Assembly (NCBI GenBank): GCA_037576195.1 | Contig: CM075103.1 | Coordinates: 10,416,001-10,480,000, forward strand | Reading direction: 5' to 3' | Length of the DNA: 64,000 bases | From: Phytoseiulus persimilis | Lineage: Eukaryota; Arthropoda; Arachnida; Mesostigmata; Phytoseiidae | Part shown: positions 36,289-49,600 of the stretch, in pieces | How the letters are laid out: every line of letters starts with the position of its first letter | Numbering within the stretch: position 1 is the stretch's first letter | The notes under the pieces: generated by a model | What the model was told of the DNA's origin: nothing | Database searches by the model: none | What the model saw: the letters and a program-made list of their open reading frames with translations, nothing else | Position numbers and translations under genes: made by a program

Positions 36289-38360
36289 CGTGTTTTGCTG
36301 AAGGGTTAGCAAGGTCGTCGCGCCAGAATATTTTCGCTCCAGTAGCGATCAAAATAAGCTGAAACCGATTTAGCGTCTTCCAAATCGGATACTGATGGGT
36401 CACATGAGTGGACACACGGAAACGCGCAAGCCGTGGCCATACCGGGATATTGACAACGGCAAATTCAGCTCGGCTTCCGTGATGACACGGGATCGGCCGC
36501 GTCTGTCCTCAGACTGATTTGCTTGATTTGTTGAGCACAGATTCACAGTGAATTCTTCAGCGGACTCGTCAAGAAGAGAGCGATAAAACGAAGTGCTTCC
36601 GCGTGTCAAGCCGAAAGAATTGCAATAATTCTGCTCGTTAGCTTCGACCGTAGTCATTCACAACAATTGCCACCCGGTCCTTGAATCAGCAACGTTTCGG
36701 CGATTCGGAAGCAGAGGAGACGATTCTCCTTTATTGCTCACGGTCGGCGTTCACACTCCCAGAAACAAAGTTCGGAGTCGCAGGGGATCGGCGGTCGCAG
36801 CGTCGCATTCTGCAGCGCCTGCTGATATCGATGGACGAAGACTCACTCCCCAACCTGCGAGGTTCCCGATTTCTCAAGGAGTGAGTCATAAGCAAGGAGC
36901 TCTGCAAGCCACGTCAAGAGAGATCGGATGTGTGGAATCGATATAGTGGATCATTTCGAGATTTCGTCTGGACCCGACCCGACCTCACCCAACCCTCGAA
37001 TCAAGTAAACTTCACGCATTGAGCTATCCCACCCTCAGAGACATTTTTGAGAGCTTTCCAGCGGTTAACGAACGGAAATTTCGAGAATCGCAAAACAGAC
37101 CTTCGAATTCGGCAAATCAACGGTCACGGACCCATATGTTCCTGGTGCCTGGCGGGCTACCGGGGCGAAGACGACCTACCCCTCACGCTCTTGGTTCGAG
37201 AATGAATCCCATATTTTCGACGTATAACTGCGCATGCGTGTGTCTCCAAATCGATAGTCGAAGAGCTACCGTGGCCGAACGACTTCCGGTACCAAATATC
37301 CGCTCCGAACTAGGGAGGCTGAGAACGGCTATGCAAGGCTCTCGATTGTGACTTTCGTGTAGTTCGGACTTTTTTTGTTGCGTCCTCCTTTTTCAATGAT
37401 TCGCTCCGGCGCTAGTAGAAGAGATCCGTTCCGCGGGGAGACCAGAAACGGCTGTCCACGAGCCTTCGGTCATGAAATTCTTCCTCTATATATTTCTGTC
37501 TCTCTCTACCTGTCTCGGTCAGCGGGAACTGGGAGACAAATCGATAGCGCCATTTGCTCTTGAAAGACTAGTCACCGGTCTGAAAGTTCTGGGTTGACCT
37601 TGTGGCCTTACCAAACTATTCGTTCAACGGAAAGCGAGCGCGCAAGCAGACACAACATGGTCCAAAAATAGTTTTTTTTTGCTTTCTGCGAAATCACAAA
37701 CGGAAGCGACTACCAAAACACCAGACACGCAACACCTGTTAGGGCGCTGCAGGAAACGTTCCGAGAAGGAACTCCGCCGGACGTCCGTCCGGGCGGAAGA
37801 GCTGGCACGAGGGTTCTGGGTAACTTCGAGAGTTCGACAAAGGGTGCTCAGTATTGCGTTGCTTACTTTCGAATTGAAACGCCAGGGAAGACTCATCAGT
37901 GGGTCATCTGATTGACGTGATGATGGGCCGCTGGGACGACGGCTTCGATCGGCGTTGAATTCGGGGGACAGGTTGGATTTCCCAAGAAGAAGCAGGTTTT
38001 TCGAATTAGTGCTGCAATGTTGGCCCGTCCATGTTGCGTTGCGTATTTTCGCGTCGTCTTAGAGAATTCACCAAGTGGTACTGGTCTTGAGAGGCGGGAG
38101 AATCATTGATGAATTGAAGAGCTTCGGGTTCCTCCAGTAAATTTGGGACGGGGTCTCGGAAAATTATCTCACTCGTCCAAACTTCTGCGGAGCTTCAATT
38201 CTGCTGTTCCACTCTGGGGAGCGATCACTCCCATCGATGAGCTGGTGATGCATTCATCCAATCTCGCGTGCTTCATTGGGAGCAGCCATGAAAGCGGTTT
38301 TCTAGTTCATTGATTCCCGTTCTGGTGGAATATTTTGCGGATGGACGGCGGGATTAACAG

Positions 38361-38416
38361 ATCGATCGAATACTCGATCAAGATCACTCAAAAGACGATT
38401 GATCGAACGATTGATA
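38361..38416. repeat. Degenerate GATCGA / CGATTGAT repeats
   Basis: Within 56 bases there are repeated GATCGA units and two copies of CGATTGAT twelve bases apart, far more than expected for this length. No clear unit length can be set, so this is probably a decayed minisatellite. Confidence 0.55.
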
Positions 38417-39473
38417 GTTCGGCCGATTTCACGAGATATTGTGAGGATGGCCCATCTTCTGAACGGCTGTGTTCTCCGAAGATGCATCAGGTAACCCCTC
38501 GGCGAACGGGAATCGACACATGAGTGGGCCGTTTCTCCAGCTGGCGATTTCTTGCTTTTGAGCCTGTCGAGCATGCCTCTCGAATACTCGGGGCATCACG
38601 TCTCAGTTGCCCATCCGGCTCCCCTTGATATTGAAATCGACGAAAGTTGTTTGGTTCACACTCAACGCTTACGTGATTCTCCAGATGTCTCGCTTCTCTG
38701 TATTTGCAAGTCAGCTTTCATCTACGCGCACAGAATTCCGAGTCACTAGCCGCTGCGGTATTTATAGAGCGCTTGGCCAAAGATAAATTGAATTCCAGGC
38801 GAGTGTGAAAGACTGCGTCGCAGCTGAGAGCTTCATGAATCTCAACCGCCAATGGAACCTGATTGATGACTTTCGCCCGAGCCTGAGATTTCGGTGGCTT
38901 GCTGGAGCTTGCCGTATCGGCACGATCATTCCATTCCGAACCATAAATGACCAGGTTCGCTCGTGAACAATGAGATTCTCATATTCGACACTCTAGTAAC
39001 GTCGCTGCTTGCGTTCACGAAATAAATTGACCCGAGTTAGATATTTGCTCTACTACTCAGCACTCACGAACGGATGGAAGAGTTTTGTACGATCCGTCAC
39101 CCTCTCCGGCTTCTGCAACTTTGTCCATGCACTTGATGGTCGTTGTCGCCATCGCCTTCAACTCAAAATCTGAGACCGAGAAGAGGGATATGATGATGTT
39201 TACTTTCACTGCGGGAATCCTCATCCAAGACGAGAGCTCAAATAGCACCGTACGCTGATTCCGTGCCAACGCTCACGTCCCCGTCAAGCAACGGAACGTA
39301 GCAGTTCGACTTCAAGGGTGAACTTTACGGCCGAGCAGACAGCTAGCGTGATGGCTCCGCTGGTCATACGACACTCTGATCTCTCGACATCGCCATTCGT
39401 ATCCAACTCTCGGAGAATCTTCCTTGGTCGCGGGCCGATCCGTTTTCGCATACGGTTCCATTCATAAAGCAAA

Positions 39474-39597
39474 CGATTCATCAATCCATAAATCCGTGTT
39501 GGAACAAACCATTACTCCATCAATCCATTGAGTCATCAATCAAGAATCTCGGAATCGATGCATCAATCATTCGATTCTCTCATCGAGCTTTCAATCG
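39474..39597. repeat. Degenerate CATCAATC repeat cluster
   Basis: The octamer CATCAATC occurs four times, at 39479, 39518, 39534 and 39561, with related forms (CATCGAGC, TCAATCGT) following. Spacings are 39, 16 and 27, so it is not a regular tandem array. Confidence 0.65.
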
Positions 39598-42500
39598 TTG
39601 CCCGCCCAACAATCGGCATATCAGTTCATCCAGGTTGGGATCGAGCTACCATGCAGCAGAACTCCGATCGCAATCGATTTTTAACAGCGTTGGACATTCC
39701 CTTCTTTTTCGTTTCAGAATTCAGGGGAAGACGAACGTCAGCGCAAGAGCCCGTGATGAGTGCGGGGTCGAAGAGAACAGGCTCCATCCCGTTGAGACTG
39801 ATCGGGGAGCATTTTAACACCTTCGATGCCGAACTTCACTGCTCCATCTTGCCGCAACCTAGTTAGCGTGGTTGGGGAATCTTAGAGAACTCTGCGAGCT
39901 TCATTCATGAGCCACAATTCCAAGAGCTGACTCTCGGCTGGGGGACATTTCCATTCGATCTCGGCTTGAGGCTGTCAATGTTAATCAGATCTTGGTTCGC
40001 GCAAAGGGTGTACGATACTGTTCCGCAACCAGCTGAATCCCGAGTGCAGTCTTCAACCACTACACAGAGTTTTCCGTGAGAGAAAACCTTCATACTTGAC
40101 GCCCGGATGCGAATGCTCATGCGATAACACATTTGTAAGGCCCAGAATTCCGCCTCAAACTTGTTCCCCTAATTACCCGGGAAGCTCCGAATCTATTTCG
40201 AGCGGAAGGTCACGCTTTGGAGCTTGTCCAACGTCAAGCTACGAAGCTCAATCTTGATGAGGCTTCTACGACATCAAAGTGAGTGCGCAGAAAAAAAACT
40301 TTCCGTCGCTTCTGGAGGAGCCCGATCGGATTTTCAACACGGATGAGTCGGACTTTGCTCTCAATCCATGCGAAGGGAGTATTTGGAGGTCCGTGCCGTG
40401 CGGCTCATGGGCGATGAAGCAACCCAACGGGCAATTGTACGAGACCCTCCGACAATGTTTCACACACCCGGGTTACGGACGTCTCGACCTCTGGCTGCCC
40501 AGGCCCCTCATGAGACAGTCGTCCTGAGTTGCATCGATAATTTGCTCTCTCAGTCAGAAAGGTTTTGAGAGGTTATGAACGTTCGCACTTTGGAGCAAAG
40601 TTGGTACTGCTCGAACCAACTTGGCCTCGAGGTGTATCTAGCTGACGCAAGTACGCTGGAATTGATATCTCTCTTCATCGAGTTTCACAGTTTCCCCGTG
40701 CATTCTTGTCATCGTTCCGAGTGGAATCAACGACATTCAAGTTTTCACTCGCAGTTTGACGCGGGGAAAGATGCTTCCTGAATGCCCGATCGAATGAACT
40801 GCGGTGAAACTCTCCTCCGAGGTCGCGACGCACCGGCCCCAATCCCTTTTCACCCGCTGACCCACGGTCACGTAGATGTCAAACCCTCGACACTGACTGA
40901 TTCTCGCTCCCCTATGAGCAACGCTGTTTTTTTCACTCGGATTTCCAAGTGAAGTCGGAATGCTCTCATTATGCGCGAGCGTTCGGAATCATGAACTTCG
41001 CGCAGATCCAAGGGGAGAGAACGAGCGAATGAGGGAGAAACTCCATGACATTTTCGATATTCTAAAGGTAATCGAGTCATGCGTGTGTTGATGCTAATCG
41101 GCCGAGAGAAAAACACTTGCAAATGGTATTCCATGACGCGCACAACCTCTCGCGGCACCAGCCGTCGCTCTCGTCGCTGCACTCTCGCTTGGTACTGTGA
41201 TAGCCAATGTCTCAGTACGCCCACCGAGCGTTTCGGCGGAGAACTGGTTCGAAAGACGCTCAAAACGATAGCGATCGATAGAACAGTTATCATATGGGCT
41301 CGCGCAAATCAGCTGGTTCGAGAACGGTGTGCCGTATAGTATATCTCAGCTCTTTGCGGACCCGTTCCGCCTTCGTCACCATCGGCGCATGAGGAAAGAT
41401 CGTCGGAGTTTTATCTCGAAGGAAATGCCAGTAATCGCCTTAGAGGCGATGGCTGCCAAATGCCTCGCCGGCGGTTCTCACATGCATATCCTTGACAAAC
41501 TGACCGCATCAAATTCCTCATGCTGTCGCCAACAGGTTGTTTCAGTTTTCGAATAAACAATCTGGACGTAAATCTCCTACGTCGGTTCTCTCTCCAGTCG
41601 TTCTTCAGAAATATAGTTCCTTGCTCAGATGGAGTCAGTGACGGAAAATAATAAAAAAATGCTGATTCAAAGTAGACACAAAGCGAAAGAGCGTGCGTTC
41701 GCGCGCAGCCCCACGCCATGCCAGATAAGAAAGCGACCGACCTTATACCACTCTCCTACGTTGTTGATAGTTCAGCTGTAGAACTGTGTCGGGGGTTGGG
41801 AAGAATTAATTGAGGCCTGGATTCCAAAACATCCAGACTTCGAGTCACAGAGACTCGACACGAGTCGGGGATCCAAGATTCGAGCGAGATAGATCCGTAT
41901 ATTTCGCTGAAGAAGGAGCCGCTTCTCTCTTTCGCTCCAGAATGAAATGCCAATTGAAGTTCTGTCAAGATTCTTGAAAGACTCGAACAGCCTCGCCGCA
42001 CCTACCGGGTTCCGCACGCTCTTGGTCGTTGAAGTTCGTCGTGGATGGCCTCGAGAGGTTGGATGTGTTCGCAGCTCAACCTCCATCGAACACGAAGAGA
42101 AAGATGGGGCATGGAAAATCAACGAGTCCCAACATACTCAACGCTTGAAGAGCGTACCACGGCACGGATCCGTAACATCACTCTCAGGTTTCTTGGGCAT
42201 CTTCTTTCACCAAATTGTTCTCATGCTTCGCTGGCTGCTTGGTCGTCTGGCGGACAGACTGGCGAGCTGGCGTCGCGGCCTTGTGGGAATCTTCTTCCGG
42301 CAGAAGAAGTGTTCGACATTGGGGTAAGGCTCCACGATCAAACTTATGATGTAACGCCGTTGTTGTTGTTGCGTATCGTTCGGGAGTACTTATCGGAACG
42401 AGGTCTCATCAGAGCGATTGAAGTCTCCACGAATTCCATCTTCCTCGGCGAGGTCAGGAATGGCGCGAACGTCGTCCCTGATTCCGAGGCGGGCCTCTTA

Positions 42501-45500
42501 CTACTTTAGGATGGCAGTTCCTAATTCTCGAGGAAAACCACTCCGAAGAGGATGGAAATCGTTCTCGAAATTTGGATGGAGACATGACAACGTCCCATGC
42601 GCTCGATCTGCATTTGACGGAAACAGTTGCCGTCTCAGGTTGCGCAAACCGCCCACATCCAAACACGCAGATCTGACTATCAGAATCACGTGGTTGCCGA
42701 GGTCTCTAGGAGGTGGGTCGCGGAGATGGAGATCGTCGCAATAACGTCGATGATGATTGTTATGTTGACCATGATGACGGTTATGATATCTGGGACCGTT
42801 GATAAAATCGTCTTCCTCGTATGACCGGAGGGAATTAAATAAACATTCCGCTGATGACTCTCGTGCTCTGCGGCCTGAGCTAGATGCAGACAGAACACAG
42901 AATTATCTTCTCGATGTCTTCCTTTGTCTCTGTTGCCAATTACGTCTCTGAGCAGCCTTGCCGAACGCTCACAGCTTCCTGCGGGCAACTTCTCTCTGGA
43001 AACTTCTCAGCGAAGTTGCAAGCAGCCGTCGTGATCCCCACGGGACGGATCGGGAGTTCGATTCAGTTCCTTACAGAAGAATCGGAACGGTTGTCGAGTG
43101 TGAATCCCATCGAAGGAAGATAGATAGAGTTCCAGAGGGTTTCGAGCGCCTCGTATCATGTGCTCGCCAATGTGAGTGCACCCGGAACTTAAGAGCTTGC
43201 CGACGGTTTTGTCGACGAGAAGTGATTTCACGAAGGATTGAATCCAAATAAAGTTCGGTTTGCCGCGAGCTACGCTTCGATTCAGTTCTCGCGCTGCCCG
43301 TGAAATGGCGAAGGACTTCGGAAGTAGTTGTTGCTTTGCCTTCGGAGGGGTTCATGCCCGTCTCTAGGAATATATTTCGATCCGAGCCACGCCGCCGACC
43401 CGGGGCGCCGGTGCAAACGCATCACGATTAGCGGCGTCAACCGTCGCGTAATTAAGACACCTGTTATGATTATTCGAACGGCGAGTTTGGAACCCTGGTG
43501 CCTCCGATGCTTCGAAACATTGGAGTCGAGAGAAGGCACGGAACGCTCAACGGTTTCGGAAAATTCAGTTTCTGGAGCCTTTCGAGGTTCCTCGGGTTCG
43601 GGGAATCCGTCGTTCTCATCTCCAATTTATCAAGCGTGAGATCACGTAATGTCGACTTCCGACTTCCGAGGCAGAGAGAAAGAATCGACACAGTGGAAGT
43701 TTCTTCAATAGATTCTTCTCCTTGTGGCGTATGCGCGACTTCCGATTCTGTTCCTGCCAGAAATATGTGGAGTCGGGCAAAAACAATGCGGGGTGTCGTG
43801 ACGCATCCATTCAGGCTGGCAGACAGCGCGACCAACCGAAGTCGTAGAGAATTCAGGTACTAAGGACATCTTGATACTGTGTGCGGCAACGATCTCATTG
43901 CCGACGACAAGAAAAGCGAGGAATTCGCCCGCGAACTCGATAGCCTAGCCGGCCCCGGGCGCCAGATCCTCAACGAGGTATTGTTGCTTTTCTCTCCTCT
44001 CGGGTTTCATCCGTCTTGTTCAATGAAACTGATACTCATTCGATCCAGGAAGTCTCGATTTCGCCCATCCGTCAAAGTCGACGACGTCTGAACGTTTAAA
44101 GTCAATAATGAAGAAATGAATCTCCGCCGCCTCAGCAGGAGTACCGCGCGACCACCGAGCGGCCGCGCTTCTGCTTCGAGTATCGGATTCATTTTGTCAA
44201 CATTTCCGCCAGAAACCGCCGTCACTGTCTCCATTTCAAAAGGTATGCGAATCAACGACCGAAACCGCTAATCGTACCGCGGACTGCGAAGATAACCCTT
44301 TATCGGAAGATAATTCGCACGTAGCTTGTAGTTGGGAATTCCTTGTAGGCGAGGGAAAGCACAAAAAATGAGAAGTCACGCACAGTTTTCTCGTTGCTCC
44401 CCTTCTTCCATTCCTCTCTCAACAATCTAGGGACAACTCAACGGTGGACTTTTCAGCAGCCGACCCAGTGAGCCATGCTCTCGCAGATCCTGGTCGGATT
44501 CCGCGGGATTTCCGGCTGCATTCTCAGTTTCGGCGCTGCTGTCGGTCTCCAGCGGAACTTCCAGAGAAGCTCCTTCCAAGTCCGCGATCGAATACAACTC
44601 GATGAACCATGAAATCAAACTCTGCCGTGGTATGCAACAAGCAGAGCATTGAACAAGTATCACGATTCGAGACGACGAATGCTGCGGCGTCGTTGTTCTG
44701 TCCACCGGCTGGTTAATGAACGCTGGATGGCTGTCCGGATCTGATTCGCTGCTTATGACTTCTGGAGCCTTGAGACCAGGGCCGGCCCGGTCCAGAAAGA
44801 AATTGTTTCTTTTCGAGAATCAGAACCAGCGGTTCCGGATACATGAAGAATGAAGTGCTCAAAGAGTGAATGAGCCATGCATGAGCGAATCGTACGGCTC
44901 AGGTTTCTCGTTGCACTTCATCGCGCTCGCCTGCACAACTGAAAACGATCCGTCCCCACCGGATGTGACAGGAAACACGCCAGAGGGTAAGGAGCGCCTT
45001 CCAGCTCAGTTCTTCGACTCGAGCCCGCGTGTGAGCTCGTTCCGGGCTCGAGCCTTATCCTCAATTTCTCTCATATCCATACAAGATTCATTCAGTAGGG
45101 AAGTTTTTTCAGATATTGTGAACTCCGAGCCTCGCGAGCGCTTTGTACGAGGGTCTTCAGACGTGCCATCTGATTTCCGGTGGGAACTCGGGAGGACTGA
45201 CCGAGCTCGGCGCTCTTGGAAGGGAGGATCTGATGTCCCACATTTCGGGTTTGTGGGGGTTGACAGATTTTCAATGTCAACGATCAAGTTCAAGGGGCTC
45301 TGTCTCATGACAGTTTCAGGGAAGCCATTGTACGTGAGTTCATGAAGCCGCTGTCAGTCGGATCTCTGAGGACTCTGATCCGAGACGCCCGCACATGATT
45401 GCTGGCCCCAGAGTCCTACACTGCGTGTTCGGAAGCGTGCTGTGAGACTTCCAGGGCCCGTTATTCGAGCGACTAGATGCTCAACTCTCGCTCGTGGCTT

Positions 45501-46366
45501 CCGCTCGGAATGTTCCCGAGCAATCTGCGTCTATTGCAACTCACCTCAGAGTGGACTTTCAGAAGCGGCCGTCACCAGACACCGTAGTGTCAAAGTGTCC
45601 ACGGAAGAGAACGAGATCAGGGTAATCCTTAGATTTGTGCACTGTTCGTGAGATCTCCTTCGGTGTACTCGAATGCGCATGTGCTTAGTTTCTCTTTGCT
45701 ACCAGTGACTCCAAGTTGTCGAACGATATCCGGTCACTATCCACAACTCACCCACAAGTGAGAACTGCTGGTCACTTCACCGAATGCAGTCGTTTGACTA
45801 CCCAGTAGATTTTCTGTTCTGGCCTCTTCTTAGACAGAACCCTCTCCTGCGGCAGTCCACTGTGAAGTCGTGCTGCCGTGTGGAGAGGTGTATCACCGGT
45901 GGTAAGAGCACTTGCAGACGACCACGATGACGACAACGCCGCTGCCACCGGAGAAGACGACAGCCGCACAAGAGCCCACTGCATAGGAATTGGGAAATTC
46001 TGGAGGAAAGGGTCAGCGATGCAAGCGCCCGGCGACATGCAACCAGTCGGCCAACGATTCCCGATCAAGAGGACAATGAGGTCTTTTTCCAAGATGAGTC
46101 ACGATGGAACGGGGAATCCCTCGAGCGCTCGCATCGGAACGGATCGAAGGGGATGTCCTGGGCGTATGCGGCTCTCGGGCTCTCCAATCACCATTACGTC
46201 ATCCTATCGGCTGGCTTCCCGGTGAGATGTAGAATCCGATTCACCGGTTCTCGAGTCCCCGGAGAAGATGGTTGACGGGGGCCCTCATCGGATCACCTCG
46301 GACGCACCCCATGACCCCGGGACTGAGACTCGGTGGATCCGGATCGTCAGGGTTTCGCGCGTGATT

Positions 46367-46609
46367 TCAAAGGACGACGCAGCAAACGCATGGCATGCTC
46401 AACGAACTCCTGAACTCGGGTCGGGTGAGCCAGCTGCTTCGATCCCGATCTTGATCGGAAAAGTTGAGTTTGCGGTAAGCGAGGAATACAGAACCTGATA
46501 AGCCCATGAGGACCACAAACAGTCCTGCCGTGATCGTTCTCTGTTGTGCTCGTTTCGGATTGCCAGCTCGCTGCGAACGGGGTAGGGACGAGTCAATGTG
46601 TTCATGCAA
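46367..46609 (-). CDS. Weak candidate small membrane protein frame
   Basis: An open minus-strand frame of about 80 codons has a basic stretch followed by a single hydrophobic segment (TITAGLFVVLMGLSGSVFLA) and YRKLNF. That layout is seen in small single-pass membrane proteins, but the length is well within chance, no start context or splice evidence supports it, and I recognise no family. Confidence 0.12.
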   Translation of the reverse strand: MHEHIDSSLPRSQRAGNPKRAQQRTITAGLFVVLMGLSGSVFLAYRKLNFSDQDRDRSSWLTRPEFRSSLSMPCVCCVVL

Positions 46610-49600
46610 ATAGAAAATCGCGAGGAAACTGAACGTATCGCTGGAACCCAGACTGGACGAGCTGGGGTCAGCGAGATCTCAGTCCGTTCCAACGAGAAGT
46701 ATCCACCAAGGTTTGGGGATTATACTCGAGGCCTGTCGTAAATCAATCGGACGAGATCATCCACAATTTTTATGGATGAAACCCTGGAATCTGACTGGCG
46801 ATTCAGCCACAAAATGCTCGAACGAGCCTAAGGGAACCGCTGAATTGTGTACGGCTTCAGAATCTCCGTTGCTCTAGAACCGTACCTCTACCAAGAAGTA
46901 CGGTTACCTAGAACCAAACTCGAGTTCTTCAGTTCCCCAAGTTTTTCATGCGTTCGCTCCGTCGGCCTTCAAAATCATGCACGAAATCGTTCCGATCCAC
47001 AGAGGCCATGGGGTTTCTCCCTCATGGATCCATGATCTCCGGAGAGCGCCGGCTCCGCTCGATCCAGCCCTGCCCGCCGCTGGAACTCCGGGTCACACGA
47101 CAGAAACAGCGGCGTGTGTAGCAAACCAATCGTGCCACATACTGAATTATTCTCGCAAGCCATCATCAAATCAAAATGACACCAATCGCCTACAAAGGTC
47201 GTCAGGCTTGAATGTTTTTTCCCGTTTCCTTCGATCGTTGAGCTGTTGTTTCTGATAGTCCTGGTGGTAATCGCTCCTCGATGTTCCATGCTGCGCATTG
47301 TACGATACTACGCATATGCTCCGTGAATGGCCTACTTCGTGACCAGAGGAAGCTCGCCTCTCTTCCGTGTACACAAGTCAGCGGCTTCGGCTGGAAATTG
47401 ATATTCTCTGACGGATGATCAACACCAGCTTCGCTATCACAGGCTTCAGGGGGGTTGTCACCTCCAGGAATATCGTGTTCCGATTCGTGCAGTTAATCTG
47501 CAACCAGCCTTCCGGATTCCGGGGCTCGAAGGAGCTCTACCGACGCTCATGGACACCTGAAGTATGTGCCCAACATTTCTCGGAGGCATGGCAAAACAGA
47601 ATGAAACTCTCCTGCCCAGAGTTCGAAGGATTTTGGCTTCGTCGATGAATCAACGTAGTCGAAATTCCTTCACTTATCAGAGAATGCCGATTCCGATGCC
47701 TGCGGGACTCAGATGATCCAAAGAGTCCGATCATATTTTTCCGGACTCGATCGGCCGTTTTTCGCAACTCGAGAGCCGATTGGATCAGCCAGAAAGTTGG
47801 GAACTGTCGTTCAACTCAGAGCTTTGGGAGTGTTCTCAGAAGGGTCCGGAATCAGAGAAGTAGGGAATATTGCTCAGCTCCACAGCATTGGGACTCTTCC
47901 TCCCTCTCGAGAATCGTTCCAACTCCATCGCTAAGCCGACATCAGGTCCAACACGACGTTGAACACCCTGAAGGTGGCGTGTTCGCTGCCGCGGGCTTGG
48001 ATCAGTTTGCAGGGAACGGTTTAAGCGGACTCCTCTGGAATGGTTCCGATGTTTCCTTTTGTCACCACGAACTTACAATCGCGAACTTACAGTTCGATCC
48101 GTGGTTTTGTTCCATCAGAACTTCTTGATGCCGTCACATGACGTCACATGATGCGCGAAGAACACACATGTTACCTCTGCTTCCGAAATTCTGGCGTAAA
48201 TTGTGCCTGACGGGATAGATTACACTGAGACGGGAAGGCTGTTGCCAGCTTTCGGAACGGATAAGTTGAACGTTCCCGGCTCTACTCTAGAGATCACGGG
48301 TCCTCATGTCCGGAACCAGAGAGACGGCTGGAGACGAGCAAGGATCTGCAACTTTCCCCCTGGCAGGAATGGGTTGTCCCTACTCGATCTGCAGATAATC
48401 CGTTTGGGAGGCTTAGTACGGTTATTGGGAGACTGTTCGATCAGGATTCTGCTCATGATTTCTCCTGCAGATGCGTTGCCTCCCATCTTGAATAAACACG
48501 GACTTCAAATTTCGGTACGCGAACGGGCCAGAAGTGAGACACCTGTTTGGTCCAACCGTGGGGAGCTGCTCTCGCTGATACTGTGAAGCTCGTGACTGAT
48601 TTATTCAAATCTGAATCGTTTCCATCTTTCCGATGTTCAGGCCTTTCACTCTGTTGAATTTTTTTTTCTGCCAAAGTGTAGATGCGTACGTGGAAACGCG
48701 ATGACACGTCACGTTCCAAATACAGTGCGGGGATATTTTTTCGGTTTTCCTCGGGAAGTTCCGAGGCATCGACCACGGAATGAGCGCGTCAATCGCAGGC
48801 GCAAATCCCCTTTTCATGAGCGCCACTCAGACAGTCGAATGAACGGCAGATGAACCTGAGTAAGGAACCTCTTCGAAAGGCGTTGTCATGATAATGCGCG
48901 TCGAGCACACGACCAGCCTTTCATTCGTATACTCATTCCTCAGTCTTTCGAACAAGTGGGCTTCACTTATATAGGCATCGCTCCTTGCTTGATTCGCTCA
49001 GCGCAGGGGGAAAATACAGCGGAGCATTGCTCGGAGCTTTCCCATTCGATACCTGCTTGCTTCGCGACTCATCAGGTCAAACAAGTCCCAATCATCAGGT
49101 TTCCGAACAAGCGAAAATTGCTGGCGGGAATCATCGACGTGAGAGACTGTGGCAAAGGCCGGGATTCCACCTGGAATGATAATTTCGCAATTCTCACGCA
49201 TCGCGGGAATCCCGGGAGAGGTGCACTCCGGCTCGCGGTGGGCGGCTCATTCGCACCAACCTCGGCGAACTCCCAGACGCGCGGGAAGAGTAAGAGACCA
49301 GGAAAACCGGATCCGGAGCAGAAGCGTCGGCGGTTGGGGTTGAAAACGCCGCCTCCTTCGCGACCCCTCATCCTGGGCAGCGTCGACGATGCCGTTCCCA
49401 GTTGTCACGCGAGTCAATCGGATGGAATCTATAATGAACTTCATCATGTCTGGTCAGACTCAATGCACGGAGTGAACTCCAGCATCTCGAACCTAGACCA
49501 CGCGGCGATAGGCAGGGATCCATCTGTCCCTGAACACCATTCAACTGAAATTACCCCAATCATTGGAATCAGACGAACGACAGAGAACTTGGCAGGCAAC

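Noticed and set aside
42045-42509. 154-codon plus-strand frame ending in a helical stretch
   Set aside because: Looked protein-like at its end, but no homology, no splice evidence and chance length.
45006-45345. Frames open on both strands around 45.1 kb
   Set aside because: Neither strand gives a recognised motif, and mutual openness suggests composition rather than coding.
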